Positions 1 to 5,290 of a stretch of 5,290 nucleotides of DNA are shown here, one piece after another; position 1 is the first letter of the stretch, and the number at the start of each line of letters is the position of its first letter. This DNA comes from UBA4661 sp002405405. Its GTDB lineage: Bacteria; Bacteroidota; Ignavibacteria; Kapaibacteriales; UBA4661. The stretch covers positions 1 through 5,290 of the forward strand of contig DAIUAL010000236.1 of assembly GCA_036847245.1 (NCBI GenBank), in the 5' to 3' direction. Below the pieces are notes generated by a model. It was not told the origin of the DNA and made no database searches. It was given only the letters and a program-made list of their open reading frames with translations. A program made the position numbers and the translations under genes.

Positions 1-99
1 GTGCAATGGAATTTTGTGTGTAAAAGTGTTTCAGTATTCTATTATGGTAAAGCAGATGGTGACATAAAGAAAAATGAATTCTTTATTAAAACTGGCTAA
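1..99 (+). CDS. Possible 3' end of a gene entering from the left (32 codons, then TAA)
   Basis: The first frame is open from the left edge to a TAA at 97-99 and would encode a tail ending in EFFIKTG. The other two rightward frames close earlier (TAA at 21 and 67). The composition is protein-like, with mixed charged and aromatic residues (YYGKADGDIKKNEFF). However, an open stretch of 32 codons can arise by chance, and no family is recognisable. A hairpin at 157-186, about 58 bases after the stop, could end its transcript. If real, the gene converges on the leftward LptF/LptG-type permease. No function can be given. Confidence 0.25.
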   Translation: MQWNFVCKSVSVFYYGKADGDIKKNEFFIKTG

Positions 100-156
100 A
101 ATAAAACCTATGCCAAATCAGAGGATTAACCAATTTTTATTAGAAAGAGGTTATTC

Positions 157-186
157 AACGGCTACATCGCGTTTGGTGTAGCCGTT
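157..186. terminator. Hairpin between convergent transcripts, possible bidirectional terminator
   Basis: Ten perfectly complementary bases (AACGGCTACA at 157-166 and TGTAGCCGTT at 177-186) enclose a 10-base loop. The stop codon of the leftward permease gene (complement of 162-164) lies inside the left arm. The position at the 3' end of a gene suits a terminator. The flanks are only moderately T-rich: TCTGTTGT follows on the plus strand, and GAATAACCTCTTTCT follows on the minus strand. It is therefore not a textbook intrinsic terminator in either direction and may mainly stabilise the mRNA 3' end. Confidence 0.5.
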
Positions 187-1643
187 TCTGTTGTAATATC
201 TTTCTTATTTGCTCGGCGTTGCTTGATGGTCTGGCGCAAGATATAGTAGCGTGTAATCCACTTTTCAAATGGAACACTTTCTTTCGATGCGCGATACGTA
301 AAAAACAGTCCCATCAATCCTAATAAGATATTCGCCATCCACATGCCAAGCCAAGGTGACAGTAAGCCACGATCAGCAAATCGTTCACCGCCCATCAAGC
401 AAGCCCAATAGATAGCATAGCATCCTAATGTGATAAACGAACTAATACCGACATTACCTCGACGTGTAATGATGCCGAGTGGACAACCCACTAAGACAAA
501 AATGAAACAAGCACCTGCCATTGCATATTTTTTGTAAATCTCGACAAGGTACTTATTTGCAGAGTTGCGAAATGATTGTTCTTGATATGATTCTGTTTCG
601 AGATGAGTACGTAATGTTGAAATTTGACTCTCTGCACGATATGCTGCTTGTGCTGTACGCTCTTGCTCAAGAAGAGTATCTTTTCGTATAGGGAGTGTGG
701 CGTAGATTAGTCCTTGTTGAGTCAAAGATGGTTTGCCTTCTAGCATCGCCTTATGTGTTGTAAGGTATTGAGTAAAGCGAGCCTTGGCACTATCAGCAAA
801 TCCTTGCGATTGCGCCACCTGAAGACGCATCGAAGCAATATTCATTTCGCGGTCGCCCCGTGAAAAAACATTTTCTTCGGAATGGTGTAAAGCAAAATCT
901 TCAGCAGGCAGAACAATCTCGTGGCGCTCGTAAAGAATGGTGCGATAATCGCTCGGATTGATTGTGCTGATTTGGTGAATCTCGCCATGAAAAAGCGTTA
1001 GAATCATTCTTGAGAAATCCGTCGAAGACGCAAGGTAACCACTATCGGCAGAAAGAACACTCATGCGGTCGGCTTTGGCATGGTCGTAAATTGTGATGCC
1101 CTGCATACTACCTGCAACAGAATCAATCGAACGAGCAAGAATACGATAACCCATTAACTCTGTACTGAATTGCCCTTTATTGACAATAAAGGTCGGTTTC
1201 TTGCGTTGAATATCTGTCCATAATATTTTTGATTGGTGATTTGCTTCTGGTAAAACGCGATCGCTAAACCAAAATAAAAAGAACGAGAGTGCTACACCAC
1301 AAACCATAACAGGGCGCATCATGGCAACTACGCTAGTACCACCGGATTTCATGACAGTGATCTCATTTGCTGCAGAAAGATTTCCAAAGGACATTAGTGT
1401 TGAAATCAGAACACCAAGCGGGATTGCTAATGTAACCATTGCGGCAAGATTCAGTGTTATGAGTTGTGTAATAACCCAAAAACCAAGCCCTTTTCCCACC
1501 AAGCGATCTAAATAATTTACGAGGTATTGCAGCAAAAAAATGAAAACAACCGTGAGTGTGCCAAAAAGAAATGGTCCAATATGAGCACGGAGAATGTACC
1601 ACGACAAACGGTTGGGGATAAACAAACGCAAGAGAGAAAGCAT
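162..1643 (-). CDS. LptF/LptG-family (YjgP/YjgQ) lipopolysaccharide export permease, long form
   Basis: This 493-residue inner-membrane protein belongs to the LptF/LptG permease family. In known members the LptB2FG ABC transporter extracts lipopolysaccharide from the inner membrane and feeds the LptC-A-D bridge. Three membrane segments are visible near the N-terminus (about 22-44, 57-84, 107-127). After the second comes the family's cytoplasmic coupling-helix segment (SFGNLSAANEITVMKSGGTS, 85-104), which contacts the ATPase. Residues about 150-255 fit the periplasmic beta-jellyroll. Three more segments follow (about 373-393, 399-418, 428-450), the first ending in the typical GCPLGIITRRG. A mostly polar, helix-prone stretch of about 105 residues (258-365) sits between the jellyroll and segment four, making the protein about 130 residues longer than E. 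coli LptF or LptG. The ATG at 1643 is the only reasonable start: an in-frame TGA lies five codons upstream. No Shine-Dalgarno is seen. LptF and LptG cannot be separated from sequence alone, and the partner permease is not in the window. Confidence 0.9.
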   Translation of the reverse strand: MLSLLRLFIPNRLSWYILRAHIGPFLFGTLTVVFIFLLQYLVNYLDRLVGKGLGFWVITQLITLNLAAMVTLAIPLGVLISTLMSFGNLSAANEITVMKSGGTSVVAMMRPVMVCGVALSFFLFWFSDRVLPEANHQSKILWTDIQRKKPTFIVNKGQFSTELMGYRILARSIDSVAGSMQGITIYDHAKADRMSVLSADSGYLASSTDFSRMILTLFHGEIHQISTINPSDYRTILYERHEIVLPAEDFALHHSEENVFSRGDREMNIASMRLQVAQSQGFADSAKARFTQYLTTHKAMLEGKPSLTQQGLIYATLPIRKDTLLEQERTAQAAYRAESQISTLRTHLETESYQEQSFRNSANKYLVEIYKKYAMAGACFIFVLVGCPLGIITRRGNVGISSFITLGCYAIYWACLMGGERFADRGLLSPWLGMWMANILLGLMGLFFTYRASKESVPFEKWITRYYILRQTIKQRRANKKDITTETATPNAM

Positions 1644-1658
1644 ATGCAGAACAAATCA

Positions 1659-1676
1659 GTACATTGGGAAATGTAC
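1659..1676. repeat. Perfect inverted repeat just upstream of the permease start
   Basis: GTACATT (1659-1665) and AATGTAC (1670-1676) are exact reverse complements around a 4-base loop (GGGA). The element ends 16 bases before the permease ATG. It lies between that start and the candidate promoter at 1698-1725, so it would be in the 5' leader, either as a small RNA hairpin or as a dyad operator. Which one applies is inference. Confidence 0.5.
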
Positions 1677-1697
1677 CATAGTAAAGAGGAGTGAAAA

Positions 1698-1725
1698 CAA
1701 ATCTATTTTAAATCCACTGTTCAAA
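1698..1725 (-). promoter_or_regulatory. Candidate Bacteroidota-type promoter for the permease gene
   Basis: Read on the minus strand, TTTG (1725-1722) is followed after 16 bases by TAGATTTG (1705-1698). The second element is an exact match to the Bacteroidota -7 consensus TAnnTTTG, and TTG/TTTG is the usual -33 element. The spacing is slightly shorter than the usual range of roughly 17 bases or more. Transcription would start near 1690, leaving a leader of roughly 50 bases that contains the inverted repeat at 1659-1676. The match is short and the region AT-rich, so chance is possible. Confidence 0.35.
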
Positions 1726-1761
1726 TTAATGAAAGCAGTCTATTTTTCCTGCGAAACGGAA

Positions 1762-1789
1762 GCGAATTACGCTGTGTTGTGTAATTTGC
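1762..1789. repeat. Imperfect inverted repeat in the divergent intergenic region
   Basis: GCGAATTAC (1762-1770) and GTAATTTGC (1781-1789) pair over nine positions, with one G-T pair, around a 10-base loop. It lies about 105 bases before the thiolase start and about 120 before the permease start on the other strand, so it could be an operator or a leader hairpin for either. The rest of the 1644-1893 region holds no convincing gene. I see no clear plus-strand promoter for the thiolase; a TATGAT at 1819-1824 lacks a well-spaced -35 element. Confidence 0.35.
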
Positions 1790-1893
1790 GTTTGTTATTG
1801 TGGGGAACAAGGGAAAAATATGATAGTCGTCATCAATGTCCCGCGTACTATGTTGTCAATCGCTCTTCTTTTTATCATATCAATTATTTTCTT

Positions 1894-3069
1894 ATGGCTC
1901 ATACTCTTATTCTCTCGGCTGTGCGCACACCTATTGGTTCTTTTGGAGGCGCACTGTCTTCTTTTACGGCACCCCAGCTTGGTTCACTTGCTATCAAAGA
2001 AGCTATTGGTAAAAGTGCTGTTAAGGCAGAAAGTATTGATGAAGTTATCGTTGGTCAAGTGTTGCAAGCAGGCGTTGGTCAAGCACCCGGCAGACAGGCA
2101 TCAATACTTGCCGGTGTTCCACTTTCAGTACCAGTTACAACAATCAACAAGGTATGTAGCAGTGGCTTAAAAGCAGTTATGTATGCTGATCAAGCCATTC
2201 GTGCCGGTGATGCTCAGATTGTGGTTGCTGCCGGACAGGAGTCAATGTCGAATGCACCATATTTGCTTCCGAAAGCGCGCAACGGTTACCGTTTGGGGCA
2301 TGGGCAGATTGTTGATTCATTGAATTATGATGGCTTGGAAGATGCACAAGATCATTCAGCGATGGGGTTGTGTGGCGAGATGTGTGCTGATAAGTATCAT
2401 TTTAGTCGTGAAGACCAAGATGCTTATGCTATTCGTGCATATCAACGTGCATTAGATGCCCACGCCAGTGGGGCTTTTGCTGATGAGATGATAAGCGTTG
2501 CCGTCGAATCTAAAAAAGGGGTTGTACACATCACAGCTGACGAAGAGCCAACACGTGTGCAGTTTGAAAAAATTCCTACGTTGAAACCTGTCTTTAAAAA
2601 AGATGGAACGATTACCGTTGCCAATGCAAGTTCGATCAATGATGGTGCGGCGGCATTAGTGTTATGTTCAGAAGAAAAAGCTCAAGAACTCGGTGCAAAG
2701 CCCTTGGCACGAATCCTTGCTCAAGCAACATTTGCTCAAGAGCCGAAATGGTTTACAACTGCTCCGGTAGGTGCGATTACCTTAGCAGTACAAAAAGCTG
2801 GTTTGACTATTGATGCTATCGATCTTTTTGAAATCAATGAAGCATTCGCCTCGGTTACAATGGCAGCAATGCACGAGCATCATTTACCCGCAGACAAAGT
2901 AAATGTACATGGTGGGGCGGTATCACTCGGACATCCGATTGGTGCATCCGGTGCGCGTATCTTGACAACACTTATTCATGCATTGCGTCGTCATGGCAAA
3001 CGATATGGTGTAGCATCACTCTGTAATGGTGGTGGTGAAGCAACGGCAGTTGTGGTTGAAGCATTATAA
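1894..3069 (+). CDS. Acetyl-CoA C-acetyltransferase (thiolase)
   Basis: This complete 391-residue thiolase catalyses reversible condensation of two acetyl-CoA to acetoacetyl-CoA, or the reverse cleavage, in the cytoplasm. The N-terminus MAHTLILSAVRTPIGSFGG is the standard thiolase opening. The nucleophilic cysteine is Cys88 in NKVCSSGLKAV. The NEAFA motif gives Asn315, GGAVSLGHPIGASGARI gives His347, and SLCNGGGEA gives the second active-site Cys377. These sit one position from the well-known Zoogloea numbering (Cys89, His348, Cys378). FKKDGTITVANASSINDGAA and GLEDAQDHSAMG resemble short-chain acetoacetyl-CoA thiolases (mitochondrial ACAT1, PhaA/AtoB) more than long-chain FadA types, so acetyl-CoA specificity is likely but inferred. 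The reading frame is open for 300 bases further upstream, but only the ATG at 1894 gives the family N-terminus. No Shine-Dalgarno precedes it. Isocitrate dehydrogenase follows after 88 bases on the same strand. No beta-oxidation or polyhydroxybutyrate partner gene is in view. Confidence 0.95.
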   Translation: MAHTLILSAVRTPIGSFGGALSSFTAPQLGSLAIKEAIGKSAVKAESIDEVIVGQVLQAGVGQAPGRQASILAGVPLSVPVTTINKVCSSGLKAVMYADQAIRAGDAQIVVAAGQESMSNAPYLLPKARNGYRLGHGQIVDSLNYDGLEDAQDHSAMGLCGEMCADKYHFSREDQDAYAIRAYQRALDAHASGAFADEMISVAVESKKGVVHITADEEPTRVQFEKIPTLKPVFKKDGTITVANASSINDGAAALVLCSEEKAQELGAKPLARILAQATFAQEPKWFTTAPVGAITLAVQKAGLTIDAIDLFEINEAFASVTMAAMHEHHLPADKVNVHGGAVSLGHPIGASGARILTTLIHALRRHGKRYGVASLCNGGGEATAVVVEAL

Positions 3070-3157
3070 GTGTGGTGTAGTAACGCACAAAATCCCACAA
3101 TAAATTATATGGCTGTAAGAATACGTAGATTTTTTTCTCATTTCATTTTCTCTCTGT

Positions 3158-4549
3158 ATGACAAAACATAATGTAGTGCTAATCAAAGGGGATGGCATTG
3201 GTCCCGAAATCGCAGATGCCGTTGTTGCTATTCTGGATGCCGCTGGTGCACCAATCAACTGGATCGAAAAGGAAGCAGGACTGGGTGTTACGCATCGTGC
3301 TCCCTCAGGTCTTCCTGAGGATACACTCGAGGCAATCACACAGTATGGTGTTGCGCTGAAAGTTCCGACAACTACACCGGTTGGCTCCGGTCATAAATCG
3401 GTTAATGTGACACTTCGTAAAAAATTAGATCTATATTCTAATGTCCGTCCGTCACGTTCATTGCCAAGTTTAGAAACACGCTATAAAAATATCGATTTGA
3501 TTATTGTGCGTGAAAACATCGAGGACACATATGGTGGAATCGAGCATATGCAAAGTCCTGATGTCGCACAACTGTTGAAGCTTAACACACGTCCCGGTTC
3601 GTTGAAAATTGCTCGTTATGCTTTTGAAATGGCACGTGCGATGAATCGTCCGCGAGTGACGGCAGTACACAAAGCAAACATTCATAAAATTTCCGATGGT
3701 ATGTTCTTGGAATGTTTTCGTGAGGTTGCGCGCGAATATCCTGAAATTCAAGTCAGTGATATTCTCGTGGACAATGTGTGTATGCAACTTGTTTCCAAAC
3801 CTGAACAATTTGATGTTCTGGTTTGCCCGAATCTCTTTGGCGATATTATCAGCGATTTGTGCGCGGGTCTGGTTGGTGGTTTAGGTGTTGCGCCGGGTGG
3901 TAATATCGGCGATAAGCAAGCTGTCTTCGAGGCAGTACATGGTTCAGCACCGGATATTGCAGGTATGGGCTTGGCAAATCCAACAGCACTTTTGCAATCA
4001 TCAATTATGATGCTTCAACATATTGGTTTACATGATACGGCACGTCGTGTACAAAATGCTTTCTTGCAAACACTTAAAGATGGCGTCAAAACCAAAGATT
4101 TGGGTGGTAATGCTAGTACCAAAGGATTTACTCACGTAATTATCGGTAATCTCGAAAAACGTGCAGAAAATGCTTACGAGGGCGAGCCGGTACGTGTGCA
4201 GACAAGCACCAAAAATCTTTCTCGCACAGCGCAATGTACCATTGAAACAGTGGGTGTTGATTGCTTTATCAATCATCCTTCATTGCCGGCACTACCCGAA
4301 ATAGTCGGCAAATTCAAGTTAACCCTGATTAGTAATCGTGGTACGAAGGTATGGCCCGGTACGCAGCCTGATATTACGATGGTAGATATTCACCGTTGCC
4401 GCTACAAGGCAATTGAAGGAGTTGTTACCACAAAAGACATCGCTGAGTTAATAGTTGCCCTCGATGAGCAAGGCTTTAATGTTATTCATACTGAAAAACT
4501 CCTTGTCATTGATGGTCAAGACGGTTACAGTAAAGCGCAGGGCGAATAA
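3158..4549 (+). CDS. icd: Isocitrate dehydrogenase, Thermus/Rickettsia type with C-terminal domain, predicted NAD-dependent
   Basis: This complete 463-residue enzyme oxidatively decarboxylates isocitrate to 2-oxoglutarate in the TCA cycle. GDGIGPE (11-17) opens the beta-decarboxylating dehydrogenase fold. Substrate residues match E. coli Icd: Ser81, Asn83, Arg87 and Arg97 in SVNVTLRKKLDLYSNVRP, Arg118 and Tyr125 in RENIEDTYGGIEH, and Lys172 in HKANIHK. Metal ligands are Asp205, Asp229 and Asp233 (NLFGDIISD). The cofactor loop reads HGSAPDIAGMGLANPTA (261-277): Asp266, Ile267 and Ala273 replace Lys344, Tyr345 and Val351 of the NADP enzyme, and KDLGGNAST (313-321) replaces the Tyr391/Arg395 segment. 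This is the NAD pattern of isopropylmalate and NAD-isocitrate dehydrogenases. Residues about 342-463 form the extra domain (VGVDCFI, LISNRGTKVWP, HRCRYKA, ending GYSKAQGE), which closely resembles the C-terminus of Thermus thermophilus Icd. That tail argues against isopropylmalate dehydrogenase. No Shine-Dalgarno is seen; the 30 bases before the ATG are pyrimidine-rich. It is probably co-transcribed with the thiolase. Confidence 0.95.
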   Translation: MTKHNVVLIKGDGIGPEIADAVVAILDAAGAPINWIEKEAGLGVTHRAPSGLPEDTLEAITQYGVALKVPTTTPVGSGHKSVNVTLRKKLDLYSNVRPSRSLPSLETRYKNIDLIIVRENIEDTYGGIEHMQSPDVAQLLKLNTRPGSLKIARYAFEMARAMNRPRVTAVHKANIHKISDGMFLECFREVAREYPEIQVSDILVDNVCMQLVSKPEQFDVLVCPNLFGDIISDLCAGLVGGLGVAPGGNIGDKQAVFEAVHGSAPDIAGMGLANPTALLQSSIMMLQHIGLHDTARRVQNAFLQTLKDGVKTKDLGGNASTKGFTHVIIGNLEKRAENAYEGEPVRVQTSTKNLSRTAQCTIETVGVDCFINHPSLPALPEIVGKFKLTLISNRGTKVWPGTQPDITMVDIHRCRYKAIEGVVTTKDIAELIVALDEQGFNVIHTEKLLVIDGQDGYSKAQGE

Positions 4550-4574
4550 CAATTCAATATTGATCAACTTGAGC

Positions 4575-4615
4575 AAGCCCCATTGGTAGGTAGACCAGTG
4601 GGGCTTATACTTTTT
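4575..4615 (+). terminator. Intrinsic terminator after isocitrate dehydrogenase
   Basis: AAGCCCCATTGGT (4575-4587) pairs with ACCAGTGGGGCTT (4594-4606) over 13 positions, including one G-T pair, around a 6-base loop. ATAC and five T residues (4611-4615) follow. It begins 26 bases after the stop codon of isocitrate dehydrogenase and should end the thiolase/icd transcript, isolating it from the receptor gene downstream. The minus-strand side is not T-rich, so it is likely one-directional. Confidence 0.85.
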
Positions 4616-4648
4616 ATGAGTGCATGTTACCAATTCGTAATATGACCA

Positions 4649-4686
4649 TAACACCCACCTAACACCTTCGCGGTAGTTTCGCGGTA
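4649..4686 (+). promoter_or_regulatory. Two pairs of 11-base-phased direct repeats, candidate operator of the receptor gene
   Basis: TAACACC occurs at 4649-4655 and 4660-4666. TTCGCGGTA follows directly at 4667-4675 and recurs at 4678-4686. Both pairs have a period of exactly 11 bases, about one helical turn, as in tandem sites for OmpR/PhoB-type response regulators. The block lies 67-104 bases before the receptor ATG and after the preceding terminator, where a promoter and operator are expected. The repeats are seen directly; protein binding is inference. Confidence 0.4.
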
Positions 4687-4692
4687 CAAATT

Positions 4693-4731
4693 CACGCCAA
4701 AAGCCGAGAACAAAACAAGGCGTGGTTTTTT
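4693..4731 (+). terminator. Terminator-like hairpin in the receptor leader, possible attenuator
   Basis: CACGCC (4693-4698) pairs with GGCGTG (4719-4724) around a 20-base loop, followed by G and six T residues (4726-4731). It ends 21 bases before the receptor ATG. The stem is short and the loop long, so termination would be weak. A competing pairing exists: GAA-c-AAAAC (4708-4716) with GTTTTTTC (4725-4732), which would sequester the T run. This arrangement could allow conditional read-through, but it may equally be chance in an A/T-rich leader. Confidence 0.3.
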
Positions 4732-4752
4732 CACTATTCTGTTTGAGTTGTT

Positions 4753-5290
4753 ATGGTAGTTGTTCGTAGTATTCTTGGGTTGTTTTTTCTTGCTACAATG
4801 ATGGTTTCCGCTCAGGAAACATCGATTATTCAGGGACGTGTTACTGACAATGAAAGTGGCGAAGCTATGCGGAGTGCAACCGTGTTTGTTGTCGGAACAA
4901 AGTTGGGTGCAGTATCCGATGTCAAAGGTCAGTTTACTGTCAAGCGTGTACCGCCGGGTACATATACCTTGCGTTTTTCATACATCAACTATAAAACAAA
5001 AACTGTCGAAGGTGTCGTTGTCGAAGCAGGTAAGCCAACAACCGTAAATGTTGTCTTAGAATCAGCGATCAAAAAAACAGAAGAAGTAGTGGTACAAGCG
5101 CGCCGGACTAATGATAATGCAGCGGCAATTTTATCACAACGCAAAAATGCTGCACAATTGAGCGACGGTGTGAGTATCGAAGAGATTAAAAAATTACCCG
5201 ATAGCGATGCGGGGCAAGCACTAAAGCGTGTTCCGGGTGTTACGCTCGTTGAGGGTAAGTATGTCTTCGTCCGTGTTTCAAGCGACCGCT
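4753..5290 (+). CDS. TonB-dependent outer-membrane receptor, N-terminal part (runs off the right edge)
   Basis: The 179 visible codons are the start of a TonB-dependent receptor, a beta-barrel that imports a ligand using inner-membrane TonB/ExbBD energy. A signal peptide is clear: Arg5, a hydrophobic core (ILGLFFLATMMV) and probable cleavage after VSA, before Gln21. Residues about 25-103 form a carboxypeptidase-regulatory-like beta-sandwich (IIQGRVTDNESGEAMRSATV, GAVSDVKGQFTVKRVPPGTY, TVNVVLE), usual in Bacteroidota receptors. EEVVVQ (110-115) is a likely TonB box. The plug begins with SIEEIKKLPDSDAGQALKRVPGVTLVEGKYVFVRV. An in-frame TGA at 4744-4746 rules out an earlier start; ATGs at 4798 and 4801 would destroy the signal peptide. 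No Shine-Dalgarno is seen. The barrel, most of the plug and any SusD-like partner lie beyond the window, so the substrate (siderophore, glycan, vitamin or other) cannot be named. The leader carries phased direct repeats and a terminator-like hairpin. Confidence 0.9.
   Translation, partial: MVVVRSILGLFFLATMMVSAQETSIIQGRVTDNESGEAMRSATVFVVGTKLGAVSDVKGQFTVKRVPPGTYTLRFSYINYKTKTVEGVVVEAGKPTTVNVVLESAIKKTEEVVVQARRTNDNAAAILSQRKNAAQLSDGVSIEEIKKLPDSDAGQALKRVPGVTLVEGKYVFVRVSSDR

Noticed and set aside
1594..1893. A 100-codon N-terminal extension of the thiolase frame, with in-frame ATGs at 1594 and 1729
   Set aside because: The extension matches no thiolase N-terminus, overlaps the start of the permease gene on the other strand, and the family start MAHTLILSAVRTPIG begins exactly at 1894.
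1820..2170. A 116-codon plus-strand frame starting in the intergenic region with a hydrophobic, membrane-like N-terminus
   Set aside because: Two thirds of it lies in a shifted frame of the thiolase. The hydrophobicity comes from T-rich sequence putting T at second codon positions; the later part is low-quality and repetitive in Leu, Gln and Lys.
3070..3157. Promoter or terminator in the gap between thiolase and isocitrate dehydrogenase
   Set aside because: TAGATTTT at 3126 is one base off the TAnnTTTG consensus but has no TTG at a suitable distance. TGTGG/CCACA is only five base pairs with a long loop and no T run.
3303..3320. Perfect inverted repeat CCTCAGG-TCTT-CCTGAGG
   Set aside because: It lies inside the isocitrate dehydrogenase coding sequence (residues 49-55) with no T run. 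It is most likely a coincidence of codon choice.
3158..4549. Isopropylmalate (LeuB) or tartrate dehydrogenase as an alternative to isocitrate dehydrogenase
   Set aside because: The NAD-type loop alone fits, but the substrate motif SVNVTLRKKLDLYSNVRP and the long C-terminal domain ending KAQGE fit Thermus-type isocitrate dehydrogenase. LeuB is about 100 residues shorter.
4554..4567. Overlapping palindromes TCAATATTGA and TTGATCAA just after the icd stop
   Set aside because: Short, AT-rich and directly before the terminator; chance occurrence is likely and no known site matches.
1..5290. A novel defence, mobile or biosynthetic system
   Set aside because: All sizeable genes belong to well-known housekeeping or transport families. 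No integrase, transposase, terminal repeats, CRISPR repeats, tRNA or sharp composition change was seen.

Overview
The window reads as an ordinary chromosomal region of a moderately AT-rich Gram-negative bacterium. Three things point to the Bacteroidota/Chlorobiota side of the tree. The right-hand gene is a TonB-dependent receptor with an N-terminal carboxypeptidase-regulatory-like domain, an architecture typical of that group. None of the four well-supported start codons has a recognisable Shine-Dalgarno sequence. A Bacteroidota-type promoter match (TTTG, then TAnnTTTG) lies upstream of the first gene. The genus cannot be told from the sequence.

Layout from left to right. Positions 1-161 hold perhaps the last 32 codons of a rightward gene that enters from outside. 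A hairpin at 157-186 follows, and it also contains the stop codon of the leftward gene. Positions 162-1643 (minus) encode an LptF/LptG-family permease, part of the inner-membrane engine that extracts lipopolysaccharide. A 250-base divergent intergenic region (1644-1893) carries two inverted repeats and a candidate promoter for the permease. Positions 1894-3069 (plus) encode a complete acetyl-CoA acetyltransferase (thiolase). After 88 bases comes a complete isocitrate dehydrogenase (3158-4549, plus). It is of the Thermus/Rickettsia type with an extra C-terminal domain, but it carries NAD-type rather than NADP-type cofactor residues. A strong intrinsic terminator (4575-4615) closes this pair. 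A 137-base regulatory-looking gap then precedes the TonB-dependent receptor (4753 onward), which runs off the right edge. The gap holds four short direct-repeat half-sites phased at 11 bases and a hairpin followed by a T run.

The thiolase and the isocitrate dehydrogenase both work around acetyl-CoA: one interconverts acetyl-CoA and acetoacetyl-CoA, the other is a TCA-cycle step. They may share a transcript that ends at the terminator. The permease and the receptor are unrelated to them except that both serve the outer membrane. I see no mobile element, CRISPR array, tRNA or rRNA, and no evidence of a new defence or other multi-gene system. The most interesting non-coding signals are in the leader of the receptor gene.
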